From Chloroflexota bacterium (GTDB taxonomy: Bacteria > Chloroflexota > Limnocylindria > QHBO01), in NCBI GenBank assembly GCA_013697395.1, contig JACCWY010000049.1, positions 1-12,168 of the forward strand: DNA of 12,168 nucleotides, read 5' to 3'. Below, piece after piece: positions 6,181 to 12,168 of the stretch. The translations under genes were made by a program, and so were the position numbers. Numbering within the stretch: position 1 is the stretch's first letter; each line of letters begins with the position of its first letter. Under the pieces are notes generated by a model that did no database searches, was not told where the DNA came from, and saw only the letters and a list, made by a program, of their open reading frames with translations.

Positions 6181-6436
6181 TCGGGTACGAGACTTGCCCC
6201 GGTGGCACGCATCGGCAAACGAAGGCTGTCGTGCGCGCTCCCCCGTCGCCGACTTGTGCCGGTCGGGCAACGGAAGGACAACGAGGGCGCCGGATTCCGC
6301 GCTGAGCGCTGCCGGCTGGCCGTTAGATGCCACCGTGGCACATTCACCATCCGTGCACCGGGGGCAACAACCGCTGTCCCGCCGGCGTCGGGGAGCGGTC
6401 CGACGGGCCGACGCCCACTAGACTCAACGAGGTCCC
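6181..6436. other. 256-bp intergenic region before murA
   Basis: No convincing gene was found here. Weak structures are a TGCCA-CCG-TGGCA hairpin at 6328-6340 and a CCGAC/GTCGG pair at 6249-6266; neither is followed by a T-run. The right end carries the probable murA promoter. The rest holds nothing I can identify. Confidence 0.5.
6419..6424 (+). promoter_or_regulatory. Probable -10 box of murA
   Basis: TAGACT ends 12 nt before the murA ATG, which would place the transcript start about 5-6 nt before it and give a near-leaderless message. GAGG at 6429-6432 could serve as a weak ribosome site (4 nt spacing). No recognisable -35 hexamer is present at the usual distance. Confidence 0.4.
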
Positions 6437-7714
6437 ATGCAGAAGTTCGTCATCACCGGCGGCGTGCCGCTCTCGGGAGAGGTTCGCATCGCCGGCGCCA
6501 AGAACGCCGTGCTCAAGCAGATGGCCGCGGCCGTTCTGACCGATGAGCTCTGCACGCTGCGCAACGTGCCGAAGATCAGCGACGTGGCGATCCTGCGCGA
6601 GGTGATGGGCGACATCGGATTCGAGGTCCGGCGGCTGAACGGCGACGGGCTCGAGCTGCATGCCGGCGAGGTCTCGTGGCCGTTCGTTCCGCTCGAGGTG
6701 GGCATGAAGCTCCGGGCCAGCTTCATCCTGCTCGGACCGATGCTGGCGCGCTTCGGCCGCCTCATCCTGCCGAACCCTGGTGGTGACCGGATCGGTCGCC
6801 GGCCGGTCGACTTCCACGTCGCCGCCATGGAGGCGATGGGCGCGACGATCGACTACCGCAACGGCTACTACTTCGCGTCGGCGCCACCCGACGGCCTGCG
6901 CGGCGCCCACATCGAATTCCCGACCATCACCGTCATGGGGACCGAGAACGCCATCCTTGCCGCGACCCTCGCTCGTGGCACGACGGTCATCGACAACGCG
7001 GCTCTCGAGCCGGAGGTCGACGATCTGATCGCGATGCTGTGCGCCATGGGCGCGCAGATTCAGCGCACCGCCGAGCGGCGGATCGAGGTGCAGGGAGTCG
7101 CCCGCCTGCGCGGGACCGAGCACCGCGTCATCGGGGATCGGCTCGAGGCGGAGACCTTCGCGATCGCGGCCGCCACCACGCGTGGCGACGTGACGCTGAA
7201 CGGGATCGACCCCGGGCACCTCGGCGCGTTCCTTGAGATCTGCGACCGGCTGGGCCTCTCCTACCACGCCGATGCCGCCGCGGCCACCGTCGTCATCCGT
7301 GGCGCCGCGGGCGACGAGCTGCGGGCGGTCGACGTTCGAACGGACGTCTACCCAGGCTTCGCCACCGATTTCCAGGCCCCGCTCTCCGTACTGCTCACCC
7401 AGGCTGCAGGCGCATCCACGATCCACGAGACGATCTTCGAGGACCGGCTCGACCATCTGCGGCACCTGGTCAAGATGGGCGCCGACATCGAGCTCCTGGA
7501 CGAGCGGCGGGCGCGGATCACCGGTCCAACGCAGCTTCATGGCGCGGAGGTCGGGATCGCCGACCTGCGTGCGGGCGCCACGCTCATCCTGGCCGCGCTG
7601 GCCGCCACCGGTACGAGCGTCATCTCGGGCATCGAGCACGTCGACCGAGGCTATGAGCAGATCGAGGCCAAGCTCGTCGCCCTCGGCGCCCAGATCAACC
7701 GCATCGAGGCCTGA
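6437..7714 (+). CDS. murA: UDP-N-acetylglucosamine 1-carboxyvinyltransferase
   Basis: MurA transfers enolpyruvate from PEP to UDP-GlcNAc, the first committed step of peptidoglycan synthesis, in the cytoplasm. The 425-residue product has the normal length and the two-domain EPSP-synthase-like repeat pattern. It shows GAKNAVLKQM near the N-terminus (K22, PEP/substrate contact), LRASFILLGPMLARFG (92-107), GGDRIGRRPVDFH (115-127), a VMGTENAILAA segment, the PGFATDFQAP region and the C-terminal DRGYEQIEAKLVALGA. The flexible-loop cysteine of most MurAs (Cys115 in E. coli, GGCxIG) is Asp117 here (codon 6785-6787). Asp at this site is known from Mycobacterium tuberculosis and Chlamydia enzymes, which work but resist fosfomycin. 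The start fits the family N-terminus (MQKFVITGGVPLSGEVRIAG). The gene stands alone and converges with the glycosylase gene. Confidence 0.97.
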   Translation: MQKFVITGGVPLSGEVRIAGAKNAVLKQMAAAVLTDELCTLRNVPKISDVAILREVMGDIGFEVRRLNGDGLELHAGEVSWPFVPLEVGMKLRASFILLGPMLARFGRLILPNPGGDRIGRRPVDFHVAAMEAMGATIDYRNGYYFASAPPDGLRGAHIEFPTITVMGTENAILAATLARGTTVIDNAALEPEVDDLIAMLCAMGAQIQRTAERRIEVQGVARLRGTEHRVIGDRLEAETFAIAAATTRGDVTLNGIDPGHLGAFLEICDRLGLSYHADAAAATVVIRGAAGDELRAVDVRTDVYPGFATDFQAPLSVLLTQAAGASTIHETIFEDRLDHLRHLVKMGADIELLDERRARITGPTQLHGAEVGIADLRAGATLILAALAATGTSVISGIEHVDRGYEQIEAKLVALGAQINRIEA

Positions 7715-7718
7715 CTGA

Positions 7719-7738
7719 GGCTCGTTCGCTCGCGAGCC
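7719..7738. terminator. Hairpin between murA and the glycosylase gene
   Basis: GGCTCG (7719-7724) pairs with CGAGCC (7733-7738) over an 8-nt loop. It lies just after the murA stop and just after the minus-strand stop, filling the 26-nt convergent gap, as a bidirectional terminator would. There is no T-run on either side. Confidence 0.45.
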
Positions 7739-7740
7739 GT

Positions 7741-8547
7741 TCAGCGACTTGGCTGGCAGCGCGGGCACCAGTAGGTCAGCCGCGCCAGGTCCCCCTGGCG
7801 AGCGACCTCGACGCGAGCCCCGCATCGGCGGCAGGGTCTTCCGGCCCGCCCGTAGACCCACAGACCCTGCCCGCGCATCGGGCTGCCGGTCGTGACCCGG
7901 GCGCCGCCGCGCGTGTTCGTCTGCAGCAGGCGCCGGGCCGTGCCCAGGGCGGCCCTGAGACCCCGGTCCTCGATGGCCGCGACGGATGACCACGGATCCA
8001 GCCCTTCGAGGAACGGGACCTCGCTCTTGTAGACGTTGCCGATGCCGGCGACCGCCCGCTGGTCGAGAAGCGCGTTGCCGAGCTCCTCTGTCCCGCGTTC
8101 GCGGAGCCGGCGAATCGCCTCATCGACGTCGAACTCGCGAGCAAGGAGGTCCGGTCCGAGCTCGTTCAGCGAACGTGATCGGCGAAGGTCGGCATCGGTC
8201 AGCAGCTCCACGACCGGCGTGTTGAACGCGACGGCGACGGCCTCCGCGGTCTCCAGGACTGCGCTCGCCTCGCGGGCGGGCCGGCGCCAGCGTTCGCCCG
8301 GCCGATACCGGTGCCACGAGCCGCTCATCCGCAGGTGGCTGCGCAGGGTCAGCCCGTTGTCGAAGCCGATGAGGAGATGCTTCCCGCGCGGCTCGACGCT
8401 CGACACCGTCGCGCCCACGAGCCGCGAGAGGTCCGGAACGCGCCGCAGACCCGGCCCCGCCTGCGCCCGGGCCGCCGTCACCCGTCGTCCGCCAAGCGCA
8501 GCCCGAAGGACGTCGGCCGATCGGAAGATGGTGTCACCCTCTGGCAT
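7741..8547 (-). CDS. nei: Endonuclease VIII / Fpg-family DNA glycosylase
   Basis: This bifunctional glycosylase/AP lyase removes oxidised bases in base-excision repair. The 268-residue product starts MPEGDTIFRSADVL: Pro2 is the catalytic amine once Met is removed, with Glu3 beside it, and the GDT form favours Nei over Fpg (which is usually PELPE). Lys56 in EPRGKHLLI is the conserved beta-hairpin lysine. The helix-two-turn-helix region is LLDQRAVAGIGNVYKSEVPF, and the C-terminal zinc finger has C239, C242, C261 and C264 (CRRCG ... YWCPRCQ). Length is typical. The frame stays open upstream to 8703, but MPEGDT fixes the start at 8547. It is read away from mreB and toward murA. It could be called Fpg/MutM by some pipelines; the family is sure, the exact substrate is not. 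Confidence 0.93.
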   Translation of the reverse strand: MPEGDTIFRSADVLRAALGGRRVTAARAQAGPGLRRVPDLSRLVGATVSSVEPRGKHLLIGFDNGLTLRSHLRMSGSWHRYRPGERWRRPAREASAVLETAEAVAVAFNTPVVELLTDADLRRSRSLNELGPDLLAREFDVDEAIRRLRERGTEELGNALLDQRAVAGIGNVYKSEVPFLEGLDPWSSVAAIEDRGLRAALGTARRLLQTNTRGGARVTTGSPMRGQGLWVYGRAGRPCRRCGARVEVARQGDLARLTYWCPRCQPSR

Positions 8548-8553
8548 CTGCCC

Positions 8554-8559
8554 ATTGTG
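8554..8559 (-). promoter_or_regulatory. Possible -10 box of the glycosylase gene
   Basis: Read on the minus strand, CACAAT (four of six matches to TATAAT) lies 6 nt before the ATG at 8547, and no Shine-Dalgarno site is visible. This would give a leaderless or nearly leaderless message. Evidence is weak because the first T is absent and no -35 is clear. Confidence 0.22.
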
Positions 8560-8602
8560 GGCGTCTGGGAAGACGGTGGTACGCGGCCGGTAGCGGGGTC
8601 CC

Positions 8603-8621
8603 GGCCTGCCCTTGACAGGCC
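8603..8621. promoter_or_regulatory. Perfect inverted repeat over a TTGACA, mreB upstream region
   Basis: GGCCTG (8603-8608) and CAGGCC (8616-8621) form a 6-bp perfect dyad with a 7-nt centre. A consensus -35 hexamer, TTGACA (8612-8617), spans its right half. A -10-like TACGAT follows at 8638-8643 with 20 nt spacing, longer than ideal. A site placed like this could be an operator for a dimeric regulator acting on mreB or, at a distance, on the divergent glycosylase gene. Confidence 0.4.
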
Positions 8622-8656
8622 CCAATGGTCCGGCCGGTACGATCGTGCCGGCTCGG

Positions 8657-8662
8657 TATACT
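8657..8662 (+). promoter_or_regulatory. Candidate -10 box of mreB
   Basis: TATACT is the closest match to TATAAT in the gap and would give a leader of about 36 nt before the ATG at 8706. The -35 window upstream has no good hexamer; the TTGACA at 8612 is too far for this box. No strong Shine-Dalgarno site precedes mreB. Confidence 0.38.
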
Positions 8663-8705
8663 GCGGCCCACCCCCACGAACGCGGACTGGACCGATAGCG
8701 CACGC

Positions 8706-9701
8706 ATGAAGATCGGCATCGACCTCGGCACCGCGAACATCCTTGTCTACGTCAAGGGCAAGGGCGTCGTGCTCAACGAGCCGTCGGTCGTCGCGATCTC
8801 GGAGGACGACAACCGCCTCGTGGCGGTGGGCGAAGAGGCGAGAGAGATGATCGGCAGGACGCCGGGCAACGTGCGCGCCATCCGCCCGATGCGCGACGGC
8901 GTGATCGCCGACTACCTGATCACCGAGGCGATGCTCAAGTACGTCCTCAACAAGGTCGCCCGAGTCCGGCTCTTCAAGCCCGAGGTGATGATCAGCGTGC
9001 CCAGCGGCGTCACCAGCGTCGAGAAGCGGGCCGTCCGCGACGCGGCCCTGAAGGCGGGTGCCAAGGACGCATACCTGATCGAGGAGCCGCTGGCGGCGGC
9101 AATCGGTGCGAACGTCCCGATCAGCGGCCCGAGCGGAAACATGATCATCGACATCGGCGGCGGCACCAGCGAGATCGCGGTCATCGCGCTGGGCGGCATC
9201 GTGGTCAGCACCTCGCTCCGTGTCGGCGGCAACCGCTTCGACGATGCCATCGCGAACTACATCAGGCGCAAGTACAACCTGATGATCGGCGACCGCACGG
9301 CGGAGGACGTGAAGATCCAGATCGGGTCGGCGCTGCCGCTCGACGAGCCGCTGAAGATGGAGGTCAAGGGTCGCGACATGATCGCCGGCCTGCCGCGGAC
9401 CATTCCGATCACGAGCACAGAGATCACCGAGGCCATCGAGCAGCCGCTGCAGGCCATCATCACCGCGGTCCGCACCGTCCTGGAGCAGACGCCGCCGGAG
9501 CTGAGCTCCGACATCATCGACAAGGGGATGGTCATGACCGGCGGCGGCGCGCTGCTGCGGAACCTCGACAAGCTGCTGACGCAGGTCACCGGCATCCCGT
9601 GCCACGTCGCGGAGAACGCGCTCAACTCGGTTGCGGTGGGCACCGGCATGGCGCTGGAGCATTTCGGCACCTATCGCAAGAGCCTGGTGGGTCACTCCTG
9701 A
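8706..9701 (+). CDS. mreB: Rod-shape-determining actin homologue MreB/Mbl
   Basis: MreB forms membrane-bound filaments that steer lateral peptidoglycan synthesis. The 331-residue product has the actin-fold ATP sites: phosphate-1 IGIDLGTANILVY (3-15), connect-1 IEEPLAAAIG (125-134), phosphate-2 DIGGGTSEIAVI (149-160) and the adenosine motif MTGGGALLRNLD (277-288). Leu89-Phe90 in VRLFKPEVMI match the membrane-inserting loop of studied MreBs. The frame is open from 8625, but family alignment begins at MKIGIDLGTAN, so 8706 is the start. No mreC or mreD follows, as with the Mbl-type copies of Firmicutes. A PHP-domain gene begins 21 nt downstream, probably in one operon. The gene name is secure at the MreB/Mbl level; which paralogue type it is cannot be decided here. 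Confidence 0.95.
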   Translation: MKIGIDLGTANILVYVKGKGVVLNEPSVVAISEDDNRLVAVGEEAREMIGRTPGNVRAIRPMRDGVIADYLITEAMLKYVLNKVARVRLFKPEVMISVPSGVTSVEKRAVRDAALKAGAKDAYLIEEPLAAAIGANVPISGPSGNMIIDIGGGTSEIAVIALGGIVVSTSLRVGGNRFDDAIANYIRRKYNLMIGDRTAEDVKIQIGSALPLDEPLKMEVKGRDMIAGLPRTIPITSTEITEAIEQPLQAIITAVRTVLEQTPPELSSDIIDKGMVMTGGGALLRNLDKLLTQVTGIPCHVAENALNSVAVGTGMALEHFGTYRKSLVGHS

Positions 9702-9709
9702 GCCGATGC

Positions 9710-9715
9710 GGAAGG
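9710..9715 (+). promoter_or_regulatory. Ribosome binding site for the PHP-domain gene
   Basis: GGAAGG ends 7 nt before the ATG at 9723, at good spacing. It supports this start and direct read-through from mreB. Confidence 0.65.
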
Positions 9716-9722
9716 TGACGAC

Positions 9723-10601
9723 ATGACGATCGCCGCGACGGCGACGGCGCTGCGTACCCGGCTGGCGAAGGAGCGGGAGACCACCGGTCCGGCGACGAAG
9801 CGCGTCTTCGCCGACTTCCATATCCACACGCGCTTCAGCCGTGACTCGATCCTGACCGAGGAGAGGTTCATCCAGGCGGCGGTCGAGCGCGGCCTGACCC
9901 ACGTCGCGATCACGAACCACAACAACGTCGAGGGCGCGATCGCGGTACGCGACAAGGTCGCGGAGATGGGGCTGACGGAAAAGCTGACCGTCATCCTGGG
10001 CGAGGAGGTCTCCACCGCCGACGGCGAGGTGGTCGGCCTGTTCCTGACGAAGACCATCCCGCGCGGCCTCAGCGCCAAGGAGACCGCGGACGAGATCCAT
10101 CGACAGGGCGGCCTCGTCAGCATCCCGCATCCGTTCGACCCGTTCCGCGGCTCGCACATCAGGGGGGGCCCGCTCCGCAACCTCGCTGAGACCGCCAGGA
10201 TCGACTGCGTCGAGGTCTTCAACTGCCGAATCACACTCCAGCGCCACAACGAGGAGGCCGTTGAGTTCGCGAAGCGCTACGGCATCCCTGGCATCGCCGC
10301 CTCGGATTCCCACTCGAGCTTCGAGGTGGCCATGGCGTTCAACACCCTCCCCGCCTTCGAGACGGCTGAGGAGCTGAAGGCCGGCCTGGCGGACAACGAA
10401 TGGCACGCCAGCCGAACGTCCATCTTCCTCCACGCGACCACCCGGTGGGCGGTCTGGAAGAACATGTTCGACCACTGGCGGGGCAAGCGGACCGCCGCCG
10501 GACCGATCCTCGGCCCCGCCAAGCCGGAGCAGGTACAGCGCGAGCCGGTCCAGCGTCCCACCGGCGCCGAGCTGCCCGCCAAGGAGAAGTCGGACGAATG
10601 A
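9723..10601 (+). CDS. PHP-domain metal-dependent phosphoesterase
   Basis: PHP-domain enzymes are di- or trinuclear metal phosphoesterases acting on nucleotides, nucleic acids or small phosphates. The 292-residue product shows the ordered motifs: DFHIHTRFSRDS (31-42; H33, H35, D41), AITNHNNVEG (62-71; H66), GEEVST (93-98; E94/E95), SIPHPFDPF (133-141; H136) and ASDSHSS (193-199; D195, H197). Motif II reads TNH where most members have TDH. Residues 1-27 are a basic lead-in, and residues about 245-292 are a charged, Pro-rich tail outside the domain. It follows mreB by 21 nt and its stop overlaps the next start (ATGA at 10598-10601), so it is likely co-translated with the membrane protein. The fold is clear; the substrate is unknown. 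Confidence 0.9.
   Translation: MTIAATATALRTRLAKERETTGPATKRVFADFHIHTRFSRDSILTEERFIQAAVERGLTHVAITNHNNVEGAIAVRDKVAEMGLTEKLTVILGEEVSTADGEVVGLFLTKTIPRGLSAKETADEIHRQGGLVSIPHPFDPFRGSHIRGGPLRNLAETARIDCVEVFNCRITLQRHNEEAVEFAKRYGIPGIAASDSHSSFEVAMAFNTLPAFETAEELKAGLADNEWHASRTSIFLHATTRWAVWKNMFDHWRGKRTAAGPILGPAKPEQVQREPVQRPTGAELPAKEKSDE
10581..10586 (+). promoter_or_regulatory. Ribosome binding site for the membrane protein gene
   Basis: AAGGAG lies inside the end of the PHP gene, 11 nt before the overlapping ATG at 10598. It supports that start over upstream in-frame ATGs such as 10400. Confidence 0.55.
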
Positions 10602-11650
10602 CGGCCGACGAGCCAGCGGCCACTCCGGACCTCGAGGAGCAGGTCTCGCTTCGCCGGCGGATCCTCAACGTCCGGACCCTCGGCTCGATTGCCTTCGGGC
10701 TCCTGCTCCTCTACCTGCTGTCCCGAGTCGCGTTCGGCCGCAGCTTCGATTGGGGCGAGGTGGCCCGACTCATCGGTCAGGCGAACCCCGGCTTCCTCCT
10801 GCTCGCGTTCATCGCCTACTACGCGACCTTCCCGCTGCGTGGGTTTCGCTGGCGCTACGTGCTCGCTCGCAGCGGCATGTCGGTGGGGTTCCGCGACGCG
10901 ACGGAGATCCTCTTCCTGTCGTGGTTCGTCAACTGCCTCGTGCCCGCCAAGCTGGGTGACCTGTACCGCGCATACCTCCTGCGCGGGAACTTCGGCGCCT
11001 CGCTCTCGCGCACCGTCGGCACCGTGTTCATCGAGCGCGTCGCCGACATCATCGTCATCGCGACGCTCGCCCTCTCCGCCGGCTACTGGTCGTTCCGCGG
11101 GAGATCGCGGCCGGAGATCGACACCCTCTTCGTCATCGGCTTCGCGGTGGCTGCTGCGCTCATCGTGCTCGTGGTGGTCCTGCGATTGCTGGGCGGCCAC
11201 GTCGGCCGCTGGCTGCCCGCCCGGGTCGGCACGCTGTGGGACCGCTTCCACGAGGGCAGCATCGGCTCGCTCACCGTGCGCAGCGTGCCGGTCATTCTGG
11301 TGCTGACGATCGGGATCTGGGTGCTCGAGGGCGCCCGGCTCTACTTCGTCATCCGAGCGCTCGGGCTCCCAGAGGTCGGGCTGGGCATCAGCTCATCGAT
11401 CTTCGTCGCACTCTCCGCTGCGCTGCTGACGGCCATCCCGTTGACCCCGGCGGGCTTCGGGTTCGTCGAGGCCGGCATCATCGGCGTGCTCTTCCTGTAC
11501 GGCGTGCCGGAGGAGCCGGCAGCGGCGGTCGCGCTCGTGGATCGGGGCCTGACGATTCTGACCGTCATCTTGCTTGGTGGCATGCTGTATGCCTTCAGCG
11601 CCAAGGTGCGAATCGCCCATGGAGCCCGACCGGCGACATCGAGCGGCTGA
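10598..11650 (+). CDS. UPF0104 / LPG-synthase-TM-type membrane protein (flippase-like)
   Basis: The 350-residue product is an integral membrane protein of the family that includes the flippase half of MprF and stand-alone relatives, thought to move lipids or lipid-linked molecules. Hydrophobic segments lie at about 27-44, 64-80, 104-117, 145-163, 175-197, 229-248, 264-282, 288-302 and 316-334. Family-like polar motifs are PLRGFRWRYVL (79-89), FVNCLVPAKLGDLYRAYLLR (110-129), FIERVADIIVI (144-154) and PLTPAGFGFVEAG (281-293). There is no C-terminal GNAT-like aminoacyl-transfer domain, so it is not a full lysyl-phosphatidylglycerol synthase. The N-terminal 26 residues are charged and cytoplasmic. 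The 4-nt overlap with the PHP gene argues that the two products act in the same process, perhaps in the envelope given mreB upstream; the cargo is unknown. Confidence 0.87.
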   Translation: MTADEPAATPDLEEQVSLRRRILNVRTLGSIAFGLLLLYLLSRVAFGRSFDWGEVARLIGQANPGFLLLAFIAYYATFPLRGFRWRYVLARSGMSVGFRDATEILFLSWFVNCLVPAKLGDLYRAYLLRGNFGASLSRTVGTVFIERVADIIVIATLALSAGYWSFRGRSRPEIDTLFVIGFAVAAALIVLVVVLRLLGGHVGRWLPARVGTLWDRFHEGSIGSLTVRSVPVILVLTIGIWVLEGARLYFVIRALGLPEVGLGISSSIFVALSAALLTAIPLTPAGFGFVEAGIIGVLFLYGVPEEPAAAVALVDRGLTILTVILLGGMLYAFSAKVRIAHGARPATSSG

Positions 11651-11722
11651 AACCGGCGGCCTCGGCGTACATACGGATACCGCGCGCTTGCACCCAGCCC
11701 TCGTCTCGGTACCTTTCTCCCA

Positions 11723-11751
11723 TTGAGGCGGCCGGCCGGCGCCGTGATGCT
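11723..11751 (+). promoter_or_regulatory. Possible promoter of the XRE gene
   Basis: TTGAGG (11723-11728) and GATGCT (11746-11751) are separated by 17 nt and would give a leader of about 60 nt before the ATG at 11818. The match to sigma-70-type boxes is partial. An 8-bp GGCCGGCC palindrome lies in the spacer and may be chance in GC-rich DNA. Confidence 0.25.
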
Positions 11752-11817
11752 GAGGTTGCTCGCACGCACCAGAGGCCCGCCAACGAGCCGATGGCGTGCA
11801 GCGCACGAAGGTCGTAC

Positions 11818-12168
11818 ATGACGCTTCAGACCCCGCGTTCCTTCAACGCTTGGCTGCGTGCCCAGCTGAAGGAGAAAAAGATGAGTCAGCGGCAGCTTGC
11901 CCTGCAGTCGGGTGTGGATCACTCCACCATCAGCCGGCTGATCAAGGGTGATCGCATGCCGTCGCTCGGCACGGCCACGAAGCTGGCGCGCGGCCTGCGC
12001 GAGATCCACGACGAGTCCGATGGTCCCGCCTACTTTGCAACCCTGAGCTCGCGCGCCGTGCTGCCGACGACGCGCGTCGAATATGCCCTGCGCGGCGACG
12101 AGTCATTGACCGAGGCCGACGTTCGCGAGCTGATGCAGGCATACATCAGCGCGCGCACGCGCCGTGCG
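11818..12168 (+). CDS. XRE-family helix-turn-helix protein (3' partial)
   Basis: The frame runs open to the window edge, giving 117 visible residues. Residues 9-60 form an XRE/Cro-type DNA-binding domain: FNAWLRAQLKEKKMSQRQLA, then the turn and recognition helix SGVDHSTISRLIKGDRMPS, then LGTATKLARGLRE. The following part (about 61-117) is not recognised; it has LTEADVRELMQAYISARTRR and ends at the boundary. The start at 11818 is supported by GAAGG at 11807-11811, 6 nt upstream; an in-frame ATG at 11791 lacks a ribosome site and would add nine residues unlike the family. The gene lies 167 nt after the membrane protein gene, far enough for its own promoter. Such proteins are usually repressors of nearby genes; whether this one is larger or acts on a downstream partner cannot be told. 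Confidence 0.82.
   Translation, partial: MTLQTPRSFNAWLRAQLKEKKMSQRQLALQSGVDHSTISRLIKGDRMPSLGTATKLARGLREIHDESDGPAYFATLSSRAVLPTTRVEYALRGDESLTEADVRELMQAYISARTRRA

Noticed and set aside
6200..6335. Distant complementary pair (CGGTGGCA at 6200-6207 with TGCCACCG at 6328-6335)
   Set aside because: Eight bases across 120 nt are expected by chance in GC-rich DNA; no further pairing supports an RNA.
6344..7993. 549-codon minus-strand open frame opposite murA
   Set aside because: It overlaps murA completely and also part of the glycosylase gene; no motifs were seen.
8548..8703. N-terminal extension of the glycosylase frame by 52 residues
   Set aside because: The catalytic Pro must directly follow the initiator Met; MPEGDT at 8547 fixes the start.
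8625..8705. Upstream start for mreB at 8625
   Set aside because: The extra 27 residues are unlike MreB and would place the candidate promoter boxes inside the gene.
8478..10475. 665-codon minus-strand open frame opposite mreB and the PHP gene
   Set aside because: Same reason: shadow frame with biased composition, no recognisable domain, and it covers the mreB regulatory gap.
11729..11736. GGCCGGCC palindrome and nearby GGCGCC
   Set aside because: Short GC palindromes are common in this composition; no repeat copies were noticed, so no function is claimed.
1..12168. Search by eye for CRISPR arrays, tRNA/rRNA genes, insertion sequences, attachment sites and riboswitches
   Set aside because: No regular spaced repeats, transposase-like product, flanking terminal inverted repeats or RNA-gene-like segments were found. 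A covariance-model search (Rfam) and tRNA scan would settle the RNA part.

Overview
The window is GC-rich, gene-dense bacterial chromosome with normal housekeeping content and no visible insertion sequence, phage, rRNA, tRNA or CRISPR. Gene content suggests a Chloroflexota-type organism, perhaps the Limnocylindria/Ellin6529 side, with Actinobacteria as the main alternative. The reasons are the F1 operon followed by murA and an mreB of Firmicutes/Mbl type, an F420-type (Ddn-like) oxidoreductase, a MurA with Asp in place of the catalytic Cys, and promoter patterns that look leaderless. This placement is inferred from gene content; no phylogeny was run.

Layout. Positions 1-5050 hold the F1 part of the ATP synthase operon in standard order: atpH (delta, 5' end cut by the window), atpA (alpha, with a 100-residue C-terminal tail), atpG (gamma), atpD (beta) and atpC (epsilon). 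Positions 5051-5190 are a convergent intergenic stretch with three GC-rich hairpins or palindromes. A Ddn-like oxidoreductase (minus strand, 5191-5571) and a pair of small unrecognised genes (plus strand, 5609-5851 and 5854-6180, the second rich in Cys/His) diverge from a very short gap where each start codon sits 7 nt after a -10-like TANNNT hexamer. murA (6437-7714) and a Nei/Fpg-type DNA glycosylase (minus strand, 7741-8547) converge. A 158-bp regulatory gap with a perfect inverted repeat over a TTGACA leads to a probable operon: mreB (8706-9701), a PHP-domain phosphoesterase (9723-10601) and a UPF0104/LPG-synthase-TM-type membrane protein (10598-11650). The window ends inside an XRE-type helix-turn-helix gene (11818 onward).

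How the genes work together. The first block makes the catalytic head and stalk of the F1Fo ATP synthase; the Fo genes should lie just upstream. murA (first committed step of peptidoglycan synthesis) and mreB (cytoskeleton that guides lateral wall synthesis) point to a cell-envelope neighbourhood, and the PHP and flippase-like genes co-oriented with mreB may belong to it. The atp-murA-mreB order recalls the atp-murA-spoIID-spoIIID-mbl region of Firmicutes, here without the sporulation genes. The most unusual features are the alpha-subunit tail, built of phased hexapeptide repeats that switch from acidic to basic, and the compact divergent leaderless-type promoter pair. No clearly new multi-gene system is visible.
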